This document shows positions 33,601 through 46,420 of a stretch of DNA of 64,000 bases, piece by piece. Under the pieces are notes generated by a model. That model was not told the origin of the DNA and did no database searches. It saw only the letters and a program-made list of their open reading frames with translations. The translations under genes were made by a program, and so were the position numbers. Each line of letters opens with the position of its first letter. The first letter of the stretch is position 1. Source of the stretch: Plectrocnemia conspersa (taxonomy: Eukaryota; Arthropoda; Insecta; Trichoptera; Polycentropodidae); contig VTFK01000052.1 of NCBI GenBank assembly GCA_009617715.1, forward strand, positions 186,001 through 250,000, in the 5' to 3' direction.

Positions 33601-34790
33601 TACATTGTAGGAAAGCTTACAAAATATAATAATCAAAGGTATTTCCTAATTTGAATTTGTAAAATTGTTTTACGTTCGAGTAAGCCTTCATATATAAGTT
33701 AAGTTAATTGAAATATAAAATTAAATGCTTTTCATTGGTTATTTTTGTAGACTTTAAATATATTGTATTTAGACGACTTTTTAATGCTACTAAAAATAAG
33801 TATTCAAAATAAGTTCGCTAGACTTGATTTGTTACTAAAATAAATCTTATTACTCGTTCCTTTGATGCATTGATGGGGTTAAAAATAACCAATTTTGGCG
33901 ACGCTCAATTAAATTCAATTAAGCTTTGAGGAAGCAATGTTTTATTTATAAATAAGCTAATAGAAATAATATTTTTTTATACCTGCATTGTACAATAATT
34001 AAAAAAAAATATTTTTATTTTAAAAATATCCATTTCAGTAGAATATTTATATGTTATACTGTGTAGATGAGAAACGATACTAAAAATACGAGTATATAGA
34101 TTTAGTTATATATTATATATAGAGTTTGCGAAAAGCAATGATTTATCGCATTGCTTAAAAATAATGTTAGTATATTTATTGATTTGTACACAAAGAGTTT
34201 CTTTTTTAAGCAAGGTCAAATACATTTGTATATATTTTTAAATATAGTAGAATATCTTTAGTTAAATATCTTAAAAATACTAAAAGCACATTACATAAAT
34301 AATAATTGTAACCTTAAATATAAAAATAAGTATGAGGATTTTAATATGACTTTAGCTTCAAGATCAATATGAAATCTTTACAAATACATTAAGTTCGATG
34401 AAAAGCATTTCTTTTAGTAATTTTTTATGTGGGATTAGGGCTTGCAAAATGTATGCAAGAATATTAGTCCACTTGCATATTTTCTATCATCTTTCTAAAT
34501 ATTTTGTGTTTTGCGTCTCATTACAAATTATTCTGAGGAAAGAGTTTAAAAAGTCAACCCATATTTAAAACACTTTATCGTCTTAATATCGTCATTGACG
34601 AATCGGTTGTAAAATCATTTTATCTGCAAAGAAACTCTCAAATTATTTTAATATTTTAATATTTATACTGTGATAAATTTTGTAAAAAATATATTTTAAG
34701 AAATATTTATTTTTTAAATATTAGTAAAATAGTGTTTTTTTAGAGGTATAGAACTATAAAATTAAATAAAACACATTAAAATAGGTAATG
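30652..34790. other. Long A+T-rich stretch, no gene seen
   Basis: Four kilobases of A+T-rich sequence with homopolymer runs (for example A13 near 31569). A fragment near 30776-30830 repeats words found at 29227-29270 (TCGATATTAATTTTTTTT, TTTTCATACT), so it may be element-derived. The frame at 33324-33512 is probably chance. Confidence 0.5.
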
Positions 34791-34794
34791 GCCA

Positions 34795-35645
34795 TAGTAT
34801 TCACTTTATTAGAAAAATTATATGCTGAGTTAAATTTTGAACCACATATCGAAAATAACGCTGCGAATGTTGACTTCCAAGTCGTCCATCATCTCTGGTT
34901 AATCGGCGTAGACTAGCGACTCCCAAACATTCACAGAAAATAATCCAAAGGTCAATTATAGGTGCATTACGCGAAATTATGCGCTCATCGAATGCTTCTT
35001 TCAATTAATTGATTGAGGTGCGCGCTCTGTGGCATGTTCCAACCAAAGCTCTTTCACATTAATACCATTTAATTGAGTAAAAAAATTCAGTAATCATTGA
35101 TCCGCGCTCTCCATTGACTGTAACGTTGAAATATGGACCAATGATTCCACACAAAACAGTGACTTTTTGTAAATATAATGCCATCTAAATAATGGCTTAT
35201 GGATTTTCTTCACTCCAAATGCGGGAATTTTGCTTGTTAACATAGCCATTTAACCAAAAATGAGCCTCATCACTAAACACAATTTTGTGATGAAAATGAG
35301 GAGCAAGAGCATTAACTGAACGTACGACGCACACAATTAAATTATTGCTCGAGGTGAATCTCGTAAGTTTATAAATATTTCATAAATTAAATAGATACAG
35401 CTCTAATTGCTGTGCATGATGACGAATCGACTCATTTGGGTCCCCTTTAATAATGCGATCCACAGCATAATAACTTATTCTGTGCGCATTGTACGTTGTC
35501 CCTGCGGATGCGTGTTATCATTTAGAGTACGCGTGATGCGAAAACGATCAATGGTTATTCGAATTGCTTGCTCGACCGTAAAATTTACGTAGCACATGAT
35601 TTTCGAAATAAATTTGACAATTCATTGTGAAATAACAATCCAAAC
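34795..35645 (-). pseudogene. Tc1/mariner-superfamily (IS630-like) transposase, broken
   Basis: Minus-strand pieces follow the family order. GDPNESIRHHAQQLELY comes from the N-terminal helix-turn-helix linker at about 35400-35450. [20 protein letters not shown] then leads into SRIWSEENP (35204-35290), carrying the first catalytic Asp in FSDEAHF. Next come an LNFF...L..I.V..LW segment, LKEAFDERIISRNA near 34980, and a C-terminal LTQHIIF tail near 34810. The usual WPPRSCDLTPLD(Y/F)FLWG stretch with the later catalytic residues is mostly lost. Several frameshifts and stops are present. The intact enzyme would cut and paste its own element at TA sites. Terminal repeats were not identified. Confidence 0.75.
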
Positions 35646-38495
35646 GGAGCACAAATCAGCTGTTGCTGGATGAAGTGCTGCCAATTAGAAAAACAAACAA
35701 CTTTTAAATTTAATAAAATTAATTAAAAATCATATTTGTTTAATATGTATCTAAATTTGACGCTACCGTCTCAGAAGTCTCGTAGATCTGAATAAAACGG
35801 CGTGTACTATGTCTTTTCTTGTCTTTGGGTATAAATATATTATTAACGAAACCAAAAACTATATTTCCTCGAAAATAATTTGATAGTAGACAGCTTAGTA
35901 CATAACATATAATCTTTTATAAATGTATCTCAAGAGCTTTTCCTGTACTTTTTGGATTAGAAGAGATGAGGAGTATTCGGATATTCGGGAATAAAAATAA
36001 TTATAATAATTACACAGTATTTTATGAATTTTAAAATTCAGGATTCGAATGTTAAGATTCCAGTAAAGCTTAACTAAGAATACAACATTAAAATTTATAT
36101 GTAGTTGTTACTAAAAATCTATTATAAAAAGAGTGGTTTATTTAATTTGAATATAATATAATCAGTTTAGAACATTTTATTTAAGAGTCGATTAAATGAA
36201 TTACAATTATTAGTTTGATTATAATACAGAGGGTAGTGAATCATTATATCTTATGCCTCATTTATATGTAAAGTAATAATCATAAAATTTTATTAATATT
36301 AATTTTCATAACAATCATTATTTTATTTGTTTTAGGTGAGTACTACTAGTGAAAATTACACGCATAATAAAAATTCAACAGTAGTATATATACATGCAGT
36401 TTAAAGGTATTTTCGTATTAAATATTATTATTTTTAATATGCCAGTTATCTTTTTTTGAGATCAGATTATTTGTATTTTTTTGGGCAAATGTTAGTTTGC
36501 CCATTAAATTTTACGAATATTTAATTTTTAATTGAAAAGTAAATGCTACGTTATTATTAGGTTTAATACAACTTATAAAATGTATTTTTAATTAATTATC
36601 TTAAAATACCGAAACACGTCACATGGATATTATAAAAGTCTTAAAAAAACATATTAATAATGTACCACAAGAATCAGATTTAATTTCTCTGCTCTTTTTG
36701 CTCTTTATCAACAACATATACTTATGTATATGCGGTATTTATTAATTTAAAAAAATATTCGCATAAATTCAGATTCACTGTTTTACATAAAGACCTGAAG
36801 TCATTGTGGAGGTCAATTGATAATTTCGTGTGCATATAAAAAATCAAATGCAGTTTTATATTTTCATAAATATATTTCATTAGTATAGAAAATTATTTTA
36901 ATATACTTTCGCAAAACTCTAATTAAATTTTGTACCTCACAATAATTCTTTGAAAATCGTCAACAATTGGATAATTCTATAATCTGCAATGATGACCCTT
37001 CATCACGTTGCCTCCGATATCGGCTTAATTACACAATGAATATAATCCTTTAATTTCCCTGCTAATTCTGAGTTACAACAGCTGTTTAAATAAATAAAGC
37101 ACACCGTGTAATTGAAGTTTTGCTGGGATCAGTTAATTTAGCAAAAAACAGAAAAGCCGCACCTCATAAACAAATAAGAAATTACTATAAGACGCACCGA
37201 AGCATTATTATTGTAATATATTCAAGCTACGTATTTTCGTGATGCGCTAGCACATGTAATACAAATAGCATAAAACGAATTGTATCCCAATCCATGGTGT
37301 GTTTTCACACCCCTTAGTCCGAAGCCATGTCGTTAGTCGAACAACTCAACAATATGTAATTGGAAATATAATCTACTAGGGAAAACTCAAAGCGCAATTT
37401 ACATAAAACGTAGTGTGCACGACGTGTATGGGTTATGTTGGGGATAGTTATATTAACAAAAGTACGTCGCGTCTTATATATGTACACATATACAAACCAT
37501 TAGAACTAATGAATGATCTTATGAATTAAAAAAAACATGAATAAACAAAGCACAATAGTATTTATGGCTTCAATAAAAAAATCAGTATGCCATAGAAGAA
37601 TAATGCATTGAGACAGTAGGACTTAATCTAAAAAAAAATACATTCTTAAAAAATACAAAAAGTGACGAAATTAAGTGAGAGATAAAGGCAAGCGTTACAT
37701 GCGTTTAGAACGAACACTTCTTTTCACTCACTCTCGTCACTTAAAACGCGAGCGAGCGAAAGGGAATGTATATCCCCGTACGCGTAAGTATTAGGAAATG
37801 ATCAAAAGAGAGACAGAGGAATGACTTTGCATCTAATTAGCTCAGAGCGGTTCGTTTGACTAGTAGGTTGGTCCTCTGATTAATTAAATCAAAGCTCCAG
37901 GCTTTAAAATTTTATCGTATAAGATAATTTTAACCCTCTTGTTATTATCAATTTTGCTTCCAAATGATATGTAATAAATCAATTACGGAGAGTTTCAAAA
38001 AAATTTGTCCAATTTTATTGTGAGGTAGACAATGAACATATAAGATTAAAATTGATCCTAGTGAGATGTCGATTACAACCTTTTTTTAAAGTATTTTTTA
38101 ATAAATCAATCTAAGTGTTTTATATTTTTTTAAATAATAAGTGTGATTATTAAAAATTGTAGAATTTTGAAGTGAGTTTCACTTATGCTTTTACTGTTTA
38201 AAAATGATATAGTCGTTGGCATTTCAGATCGCTCATGTTAGTTTATTGATTATTTTTATTGGACATATGTTATTCATATCTTGTATGAGTCTAAGTCATA
38301 TTGTCCATTATGGATTTTAATTTGCTCCTCAACTTCTGAGCATAAGTCATAAAGTTGGCGTGACTCTGCTTCGGACGTCTTGAGTAAAAACGTTTGTTTT
38401 CATAAATAATATTACAGAATGGAGTTCTGATCAAATTTTGGATAATGTTTTAATTATGTATTAAAACTTTGATTAGAACAAATGTGAGGATTTTT
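35646..38495. other. A+T-rich stretch, no gene seen
   Basis: No coding region. A G+C-richer patch at 37700-37790 contains GAGCGAGCGAAAGGGAATG and CACTCACTCTCGTCACTT, reminiscent in composition of the 29.35-29.42 kb patch. A 6-bp-arm hairpin GGTGTG/CACACC lies at 37296-37311. Confidence 0.45.
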
Positions 38496-38499
38496 ACAT

Positions 38500-39750
38500 A
38501 TCTAAGATAAAAAAAATAATAAATATATTTGGTTTAAGACAATGTGTCAAAGAAAATACAAGGACAAGTAATAGATTAAGCACATTAAAAAAATTAATTT
38601 TTATCAATAGCGAAAGAATATATTGTACAGTAAAAACGACTCCAAGAATTACTGATCATTTTATCGTACATGTTTATGTAAATCAGGTAAAGAAAAATAT
38701 GTATATATATATTGAAAATTTTTTTTCTTAACAATCAAGATTAAAATTTAAAAAAATGATATGGAATAATATTTATCAGAATATGGTAAAATATTTTAAA
38801 ACATAATATCGTTACAACCCAAAAACGTGGCTTTATGATGATGTAAAAAACGAATCATACAAAATATTTTAAATAACAAAAACAAAACGAGTAGAATAAA
38901 TAAAAAATTAAAACAGACCAACAATGTAGAAATATGACAGAATAGCTAAAAAATTGTATAAATCTAATAAAAAATTATCCAAATATGATGTGGAAAACAA
39001 TAAAAAGAAATATTTAAGCCAAGTCAAAAAAAACGATATAATAAATATGGAGATTGCTGAAAATATATATAAAGATCCTCATATCTTATCAGAAAAATAA
39101 ATACATATTACATTAAGAGTATAGAAGAGTTTGTGAATTAAAACATCAGTTTAATAATTTAGTACAATATAATAATTTAGTGAATTTAAATCTGTATTTT
39201 TAGAATAAATATATGACATAATATATAAATTAAAAAAACAGTACTGATAAAATAGTTGTAAATGTAATAAAAGAAACTTGGAAAATACTAGGAACTACAT
39301 TACATTATTTAATAAATAAAGCACTTTGCGAAGGAGAAATACCTGAAAATTAGAAAATAGCTACTATTGTACCTACACCTAAAATAAAAAATAGTAAAAA
39401 AGTTAAGGAAATAAGACCAATTAATATGTTGCCTTGTATAGTAAAAGTCATGGAAGAAGAAGTAAAGAAACAATTAAAGGATTTTATTATTTTGCAAGAC
39501 ATTCTATGTGAACAACAATTGGAATTCAGAGTGAAATATTCCACTGAGACTGCATAACAATTAGTAATAAATTATTGGTTTTAGCCAAAGATAGAAAAAA
39601 TATCATTGAATCAATTTTCTTGGATTGCAAGAAAGCTTTCGAAATATGTAATATACAGAAGAATAATGTTGAAAAAATTGAGAGAATATCAATATAAGTA
39701 AAATAGTTTTAAGATGGTTTAATAATTATTTATAAAAAAAGCAAAAAAAT
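38500..39750 (+). mobile_element. Main LINE family, degenerate plus-strand copy
   Basis: A decayed copy of the element described at 39916-42385, in the opposite orientation. Readable pieces include GLRQCVKENTRTSNRLSTL from the endonuclease end, TTPRITDHF, a NPKTWLYDDVKN segment, and reverse-transcriptase words such as IVPTPKIKNSKKVKEIRPIN, MLPCIVKVMEEEV and a DF.KAFE(I)-like piece near 39630. Stops and frameshifts are frequent. It ends around 39750 at the WFNNYL segment, before the YADD region, so it is truncated at both ends. Confidence 0.8.
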
Positions 39751-39915
39751 TGTATAAATTAGGCGTATTATAAAAAAAAATATCTCAATAATATTAAAAC
39801 ATATTTTATATTGTCAGTGTGATATTTACGTAGACATTTTATTGTAATTTGACTTACCTCGCACTTTATACAGTTTTTTGTATGCCCGTACTTTTGACAT
39901 CTTGCTCATTGTGAG

Positions 39916-42385
39916 ATTTTTTTATTTATTATTTATTTATTTTAATAATTTATTTAGCTTAATAGCTAATCTTTACATCTAACAAATTTAGTAAACATAT
40001 ATAAAAATATATAAAAAATACATAACAGAAAGAAAAAAATAAAAATATACAATAATAAAGACTTAATATTATAATTTATTTCTATATGTACGAAGGTGTT
40101 TTTTTTATTCCATTTATGAAACCCGTTATATTTTTTTCTGTTTCAGATTTCTCTTGGAAGACTATTATATAAATCAAAACCTCCGTACATAATTCCCCTA
40201 GCCGTACTCGTTTTCTTATACTTAATTATCTTTAAATTTTCTCTATTTCTAGTATTATATTTATGTACATCTTTATTTCTTATTAAATACTTATTAAAAT
40301 ATTCTGGTAACATATTATTTTCGAACTTATATATAAATACTAAAACATTCATACTCAATATTTCTTGAACATTCAACCATTCTAATCTATCAATCATACT
40401 TTTTTACAATTAGTTAATCTATTTTTTTATTTAAGATTACTCTCATTGCAACATTTGTTTGTCTAATTTATTTAACATATTTAATAGTGTTGCACAATAA
40501 TTAAAATGGGGCAATATTATACTATTGTAAATTATTTTTTTTTTGTATTTATACTTAATATATTTCTTAATCTAGATAATAAACCTATTTTTCTACTAAT
40601 TTTTTTTTAATATGTAATTACAATGTTCTTTAAAAAAATTTAATTTTGTATCAACAATTACTCCTAAATATTTTATATTATCCACTATTTCTATACTAGA
40701 GTTATTTATTACTATTTTGGTACTATTATCTAACACATTTTTTATAATTAATAAACATACATTTAGTTTTATTCTCATTTAATTTAAGTACATTATTCTT
40801 TAACCATATTTCTAATATACTTAATTCATTATTTAAATTATTTACAATTTCTTTAATGTTATCACCTATGCAATACATTAATGTGTCATCCGCAAATAGA
40901 TGAATTTTACATTTTTTTTCACGTTATTAACTATATCATTAATATACAAAACAAATAACAATGGTCCCAATTTAGACCCTTGTGGTACTCCATAAGACAC
41001 TAATTTCTCTTCAGAATATACATTATTTATTTTAACTTTTTTTTTCTTTTATATAAGTAATTATTAAACCATCTTAAAACTATATCACTTATACCTATAC
41101 TCTCCAATTTCTTTAACATTATTTTTCTGTCTATTGTTTCGAAGGCTCTCTTGAAATCCAAGAAAACTGCTCCAATGATTTTGTTTGTATCCTTAGCCAA
41201 CAGCCAATCATTTATCACTACTTGTAATGCAGTTTCAGTGGAATGCTTTTCTCTGAATCCCGATTGTTGTTCACATATTATGTTTTGAGAAGTAATAAAT
41301 TCCTTTAATTTTTTGATTACTACTTCTTCTATTATTTTTTCTATACACGGTAGCATGTTGATTGGTCTCATTTCTTCAATTTTTTTACTATTTTTTATTT
41401 TAGGTATAGGTACAATAGTAGCAATCTTTAAATTTTCAGGCATTTCTCCTAAGGAGAGTGCTTTATTTATTAAATAATTTAATTTAGTTCCTATTATTTC
41501 CCATGTTTCTTTAATTATATTTATATCTAGTTCATCAGTACTAGTTCCTTTTTTAAATTTACATATTATGTTATGAATTTCATCTAATGATACTGATTTA
41601 AATTTACTAAATTTTACAATTATTGCTTTATTATTATATTGTACTAAATTACTAATCCTTGGTATTGAATTCACAATTTCTTCTATGCTCTCAATGTAAT
41701 ATGTATTCATTTTTTTCTGCTATTATATAAGGATCTTGATATATATTTCCATTAATTTCCATTTTTATTATGTCGTTTTGCTGAGTTGGATTAATTAATT
41801 GTTTTATTGATTTCCACATCTTATTTGGATCATTTTGTATTTCATCTATCAATTTTTCATACCATTTCTTTTTAGCCATTCTTAATACTTTGACTGCCAT
41901 ATTTCTACATTGTGTGTATGTTTTCCATTTTTCATTAAAGACTTTATATTCTATTTGTTCTGTTTTTAATATTTGAAAAATTTTGTATGACTCATCTCTT
42001 TTCTTTATAGCATTTTTAACATCATCATTAAACCACGGTTTTGGGTTGTAACGATATTCCTTTTTAAAATTATATTGACTTTTTGTTTTACAATCTACTA
42101 TATTCTTATAAATTTTGTTCCATATCATGTTAACATCCATATTATCTACATTCCAGTCACATTTTTGTAATTCTAATCTTAATTTATTAAAATTAATTTT
42201 TTTAATTATATCAATTTTTTTTTTTTTTTAACCTTAAGTTCATTATGTTTTTCTATATAAATATATACAATAGAATGGTCAGTTATTCTTGGAGTTGATT
42301 TTACTTTACAATAAATTCTTTTGTTGTTGGTAAATACTAAATCTATTAATGTGCTCGATCTATTAAGTACAAGTACTTCGCATTT
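39916..42385 (-). mobile_element. Main LINE family (I/Jockey-like), 5'-truncated copy
   Basis: The longest copy of the LINE in the window. It starts inside the endonuclease domain near 42385 and runs to an (AATA)n-like A-rich tail, seen as its complement at 39916-39945. This is the usual form of a target-primed, 5'-truncated insertion. The coding part is described separately. Other copies are at 38500-39750 (+), 48490-49425 (-), 7360-8285 (-) and 6655-6780 (-). The codon pattern and C-terminal NTR...SLPREI ending point to the I/Jockey/CR1 broad group; the exact clade is not determined. Confidence 0.85.
40143..42380 (-). pseudogene. LINE ORF2: endonuclease end and reverse transcriptase, frameshifted
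   Basis: Domains in order on the minus strand: the end of an APE-type endonuclease (STLIDLVFTNN, then STPRITDHSIV, 42250-42380); a linker with YNPKPWFNDDVKNAIKKRDE (in 41691-42140); the reverse transcriptase core in a 227-codon frame (41027-41710) with IATIVPIPKIKNSKKIEEMR, PINMLPCIEKIIEEV, QSGFREKHST and VFLDFKRAFETIDR; the later GVPQGS-like and Y.DD-like region (about 40860-41015), broken by shifts; NIKYLGVIVDTKLNF at 40596-40778; and the C-terminal YNTRNRENLKI...GGFDLYNSLPREI at 40143-40397. The protein copies element RNA into DNA at nicked target sites. At least three frame breaks make this copy inactive. Confidence 0.85.
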
Positions 42386-44335
42386 AATTATGATTTTTAC
42401 ATTAAATTTTATTTTTTACTTTTGGAAGATATTTTATAATTAATATCTGAATGATGCATATTTCTTAAAACAACTCTTAAATAGAATGTCGTATTTTTTC
42501 GAATAAACCAATGACTTCAGTCAATTCACATGTAGCTCGTTTATTAATCGACAAAAGAAAGCTATTTACCAATGGCGAATTAATTAAATTATGTTTGATT
42601 GTTGCAGTCAAAGATTTGTCAGACTGCTTAATTTGATTAATCCGACAGATTGATTCGATGAATCTGTCGAGGTGCGCAATTTGCAACATTTGAACACTCT
42701 CTCAACATTTCTTTAGACGTTAAATTAAAAATTGGATCCTAATCCAATTTAATATTTATCAAAGAATCACCAAGTTATTTTCAATATTTAGACAATACAT
42801 TTCGAGATCATTGAATTGCGAATTGTGAAATTGTTGTTGGCGAATCAATTGTCAAGTTTAATGGTAGAATATGCTTTATTAAATACATAGGGAATCCGTG
42901 TGTATGTTTTGTCTGATTCGCGATTGATTGCATATACTGAATGGTATCATATGTATGATGGCCAATTCTACGCAATTATATTAATATCCTAAAATTATAT
43001 TAAGCTAGTGCAATTATGCTTAACAGAACAGGGTTTCCATAATTAAATTAAAATACGCTAGGGAGAAATATAAACATATAGAACCTATATTATATGTATA
43101 AAATGCTTCTAAAAAATCATAATAAATAGGTAAATAATTGTATAGTATATACATAGTTATATTTAGTGTTTCATATATTAAAGTAATAATTAAAACTATA
43201 AATTCCAAAAATCTGTCTGCAAAATTCGGATACATACTGTGCGGAAAAATTCGCATCGTACACAAAGAGAGCGAAAATAAAAATGCAGGGGAAAAAATAC
43301 AGTGAAATATGTTACGATTTTAGAAAATACACCTTTGTGTATTTTTATATATCTGTATAATTATGTAGCAAAAAAATGCGTTGGAAATGTAAATCAATAA
43401 ATAGACCACCATGCACAAACGTGATTATAGTATAACCGTATCAATGTCTTGGCTTCCGGTGTTTGGAAGCCATCCGCCTAGCATAACCGTCGAAAATGTA
43501 ATTTATCAAATCACAAACATAATAAATAACACATGCACAAGTTGCGTGAGTGTGTGTAGTGAGTGGTATTACTGCTTCTACATCAAAAACTAAGGCGGCA
43601 GATACTCGCGATTATGGCTGTCGAAGCATTATATAAACTGAAGCTGGAGCTATCGCAATAAACAAGGTGTTATTTTGCTTTTATATAAACGCTTTGATAT
43701 TTGCTAAATTGTTCCTTGAAATTTTTTTCATTTTATTGCGTCTTACCGACGACAAACAATGAAGCCATTGAAATTCGAATTCATATACTTCAAACGGTTT
43801 TTGGACCAATAGAAATTATTAATTAAGAAAAGTTCATTTTTAATTGAAATGGGGAAAAAGGCAAAGAGTTGGACTCTTATTTGTTTTTAAATCAACTGAG
43901 TAAAAAGTTTCAGTTACGAAGTCACATGTTCTATTGTGAGCTTTCTAAAAATTAATTAAAACATGAAAGAAATATTATTTTATTTTAGAACAAATATCTT
44001 TATAAATAGTATTTACGTAAATTTTAAAATATATATTCAATCAAACGATTAATTTAACGTTATTTTTAGTACTCGTATTAGGCAATAATGATGATCTTTT
44101 ATAATATAAAAATTATTATAATAAAAATTCAAGACTTTATATCAAAAAAATTACACTAATAAATATTATTTTCGATAATTTTATCATCCTTTAGCTCAGC
44201 ATCTAAATGCCACACAAATTATCGATTAAAGTTAAGTTGATTATTATATTTTTTTCATATATATATCCACAATCACTGTTGGCAAACTCTAATCAACCAA
44301 AAGCTCGAAAGCGCTAACAAAATTCCTCGATTCTA
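42386..44335. other. A+T-rich stretch with unrecognised short ORFs
   Basis: A 70-codon minus frame at 42477-42689 (MLQIAHLDRFIESICRINQI...) has a balanced composition and could be part of an old element, but no family is recognised. The frames at 43020-43265 and 43411-43593 look like chance. A perfect 8-bp-arm hairpin TGGCTTCC/GGAAGCCA lies at 43450-43472. Confidence 0.4.
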
Positions 44336-44339
44336 TAAT

Positions 44340-44870
44340 TCATAATTCAGATAATCATCGATGTAGTATATACCGACGTTCAAAAAGCATTCGAAAAAGT
44401 TTGTCATGAGCAACTCATTCAGAAGTTAAAACAACTTTGGTTTCTCAAACGATCTTGTTTGCTTTTTTTCGAGCTACTTAAGTCGTCTCTTTAACTATTT
44501 GCGCTATGGCAATCGTCGCTTCAATGAATACTTCGCTCATTTTAAAGTACACAGGAATCCTCTGCTCTTTTTGTTTTTTATAAACGAGATACATATGGCA
44601 ATTTATTATATGCTGATGTCCTAAAACAAATTCGGACTCACTCTTTTTACGTTGTGAAATTGATCGATGGACAATGTCTCATTTTTCAGATCCTTAAAAA
44701 ATCTTACAGTTCAGGCAAATGTGCTTAAGGCAAAAATACTTTCATCGAGTGACGTTCGAACAGATAATTTTTTATGCACATAGCCAAAATTTTCAACTTA
44801 ATTTATTACCGATTCGCGTTCTGTACGATACGCTAATTCGTAGCGTCATCGATTTTAGCTCTATTTTTTG
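44340..44870 (+). pseudogene. Second LINE family, reverse transcriptase fragment
   Basis: Plus-strand pieces follow a reverse transcriptase: DVQKAFEKVCHEQLIQKLK near 44380 (the FxDxxKAFD motif with the first catalytic Asp), then LWFLKRSCLLFF, a PQGS-like region at about 44545, a FFINEI-like piece, and a broken LYADD region near 44610-44640. The last 100 bases match, in inverted orientation, the left end of the copy at 53570-54085 (shared GTACGATACGCTA). Many stops are present. This family differs from the main LINE in sequence. Confidence 0.65.
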
Positions 44871-44887
44871 GAATTGAAATGAATCGA

Positions 44888-44907
44888 TACACTTCTAGAG
44901 AAGTGTA
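44888..44907. repeat. Short perfect hairpin
   Basis: TACACTTCT, AG, then AGAAGTGTA. It sits just after the LINE fragment and may be incidental. Confidence 0.6.
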
Positions 44908-45781
44908 CAAAAATGTATAATATTTTTCTTATTGCATTCTTGGCACAGCGTCCACTCAATAAAGCACTTTTTTATAATTGCTAAGTGGCGGTGTCGACAA
45001 TCCGCCATTACACGACGACATTCTGCTGTGTGCCTAACAAAAATTATGATGCACAGATTTGAATTAAAAAATAAAATTAATATTAACGGCAAATATGGAA
45101 TAAAATAGTTTTATTTAAATTTTCATATTACTTTTTTTAATAAATATAAAAAAAAAACAATTAGGAATTTTTTTGCGCAGATGATTAGCAGATTTTGCCA
45201 AAATATTTATAAGAACTATTATCAGAATCATGTCTTTATAATTTAAACTACGACAAAAATCGCTTTAAATTTCGTTTTATCCACATTTTTATCTCTATAT
45301 ATTTTTTTTTAATATTCGCTATTTTGAAACAAACCGGTAGATAATAGCTAACTGATCCGAGATATTTACAAAATCAATGCGTACAAAGGGATTAGTATTT
45401 CGTACATAATGCAATTTTATCGAAAATTCTCAATAAATATGTTTTTTTTGTTAAATATGTGCGAATATTTTAAAACGGTTAAATTCGCAAAAATATAAGT
45501 TTTAAGACTGACTATAGAAATTATGATTAGCAAATATTTTGATTTTACTTGCCTGAATGTTTTCAGCTTAACAAAAAAATTAATAATAAATTAAACAAGG
45601 CAGATAAATAAGAGTTAATGTTTTATATGAGTTAATTTAAAACAAATTTTATAGAAATATTTTATGTAGTAATTACCTTAAAAATCTAGATTACTTTTAT
45701 GCACATATATATAAAAATGTTTTTATATCCCGGGCATCAGAAAAATCTTCAAAGGAGCGTATTCAAGCTCCCCCATTAGGT

Positions 45782-45807
45782 AAAGGGGTGGAATTTTCCA
45801 CCCCTTT
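45782..45807. repeat. 12-bp-arm G/C-rich hairpin
   Basis: AAAGGGGTGGAA, TT, then TTCCACCCCTTT. It is a perfect inverted repeat, unusually G+C-rich for the surroundings. It lies in a small pocket that also contains CTCCCCCATTAGG, so it may be the core of a degraded element. Confidence 0.8.
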
Positions 45808-46375
45808 AGCAGTACGTTTACTGTTGAGGCCTAGAAATATATAGCAATCGGAAATGTGTATGTACAGAATGTGACGCGACAGACGTGTTCGACATACCTA
45901 CAAGTTTTCAAATGGATCATGCATAAGTTGGTTAAGGGTATTAAATGTCTACGTCGTCCATGAGGATATATGGAATTGTATGAAAACACATACATATATT
46001 ATTGTATATATGTATGATGAATAACGAATATAAAAAACATTAGACGCGAATGCATATTTTCCTCCTAATGCATCTCTTTGGCAATATGTTTTGTATAATA
46101 TCAATGAAAAGTAATATATTATATGTGATTCTAAAGAAAATTTCGTTTGAAGAGATGTTTGTATATGTTTGCTTATATCATAATAGTCCATATTATTAAA
46201 TCTAATATTTTTAATATAATTTAACCTAAGATAATATTAGCCATAAATTTAATTAAAACTGACTCTAGCTGCAAAGTGACATCGACTGATTAAAAATTAT
46301 GACACATATAATTTATAATTCATAATATATGTAGATGTCTCAGATTTACTGCCTGATAGTTAATATATACTTATA

Positions 46376-46420
46376 AGTATTCATTATGTCTGATTAACTT
46401 AGCCAGTTGGTACAGATTTA
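46376..46420 (+). repeat. Dispersed 45-base repeat, copy 2
   Basis: Matches 25883-25927 at 40 of 45 bases. See that entry. Confidence 0.6.

Noticed and set aside
37838..37905. tRNA-like A-box (TAGCTCAGAGCGG)
   Set aside because: No B-box, no cloverleaf arms and no acceptor stem could be formed around it, so neither a tRNA nor a tRNA-derived SINE is supported.
43625..43650. TATATAAA-type promoter near 43631
   Set aside because: TATA-like words are expected by chance in DNA this A+T-rich, and no gene starts downstream.
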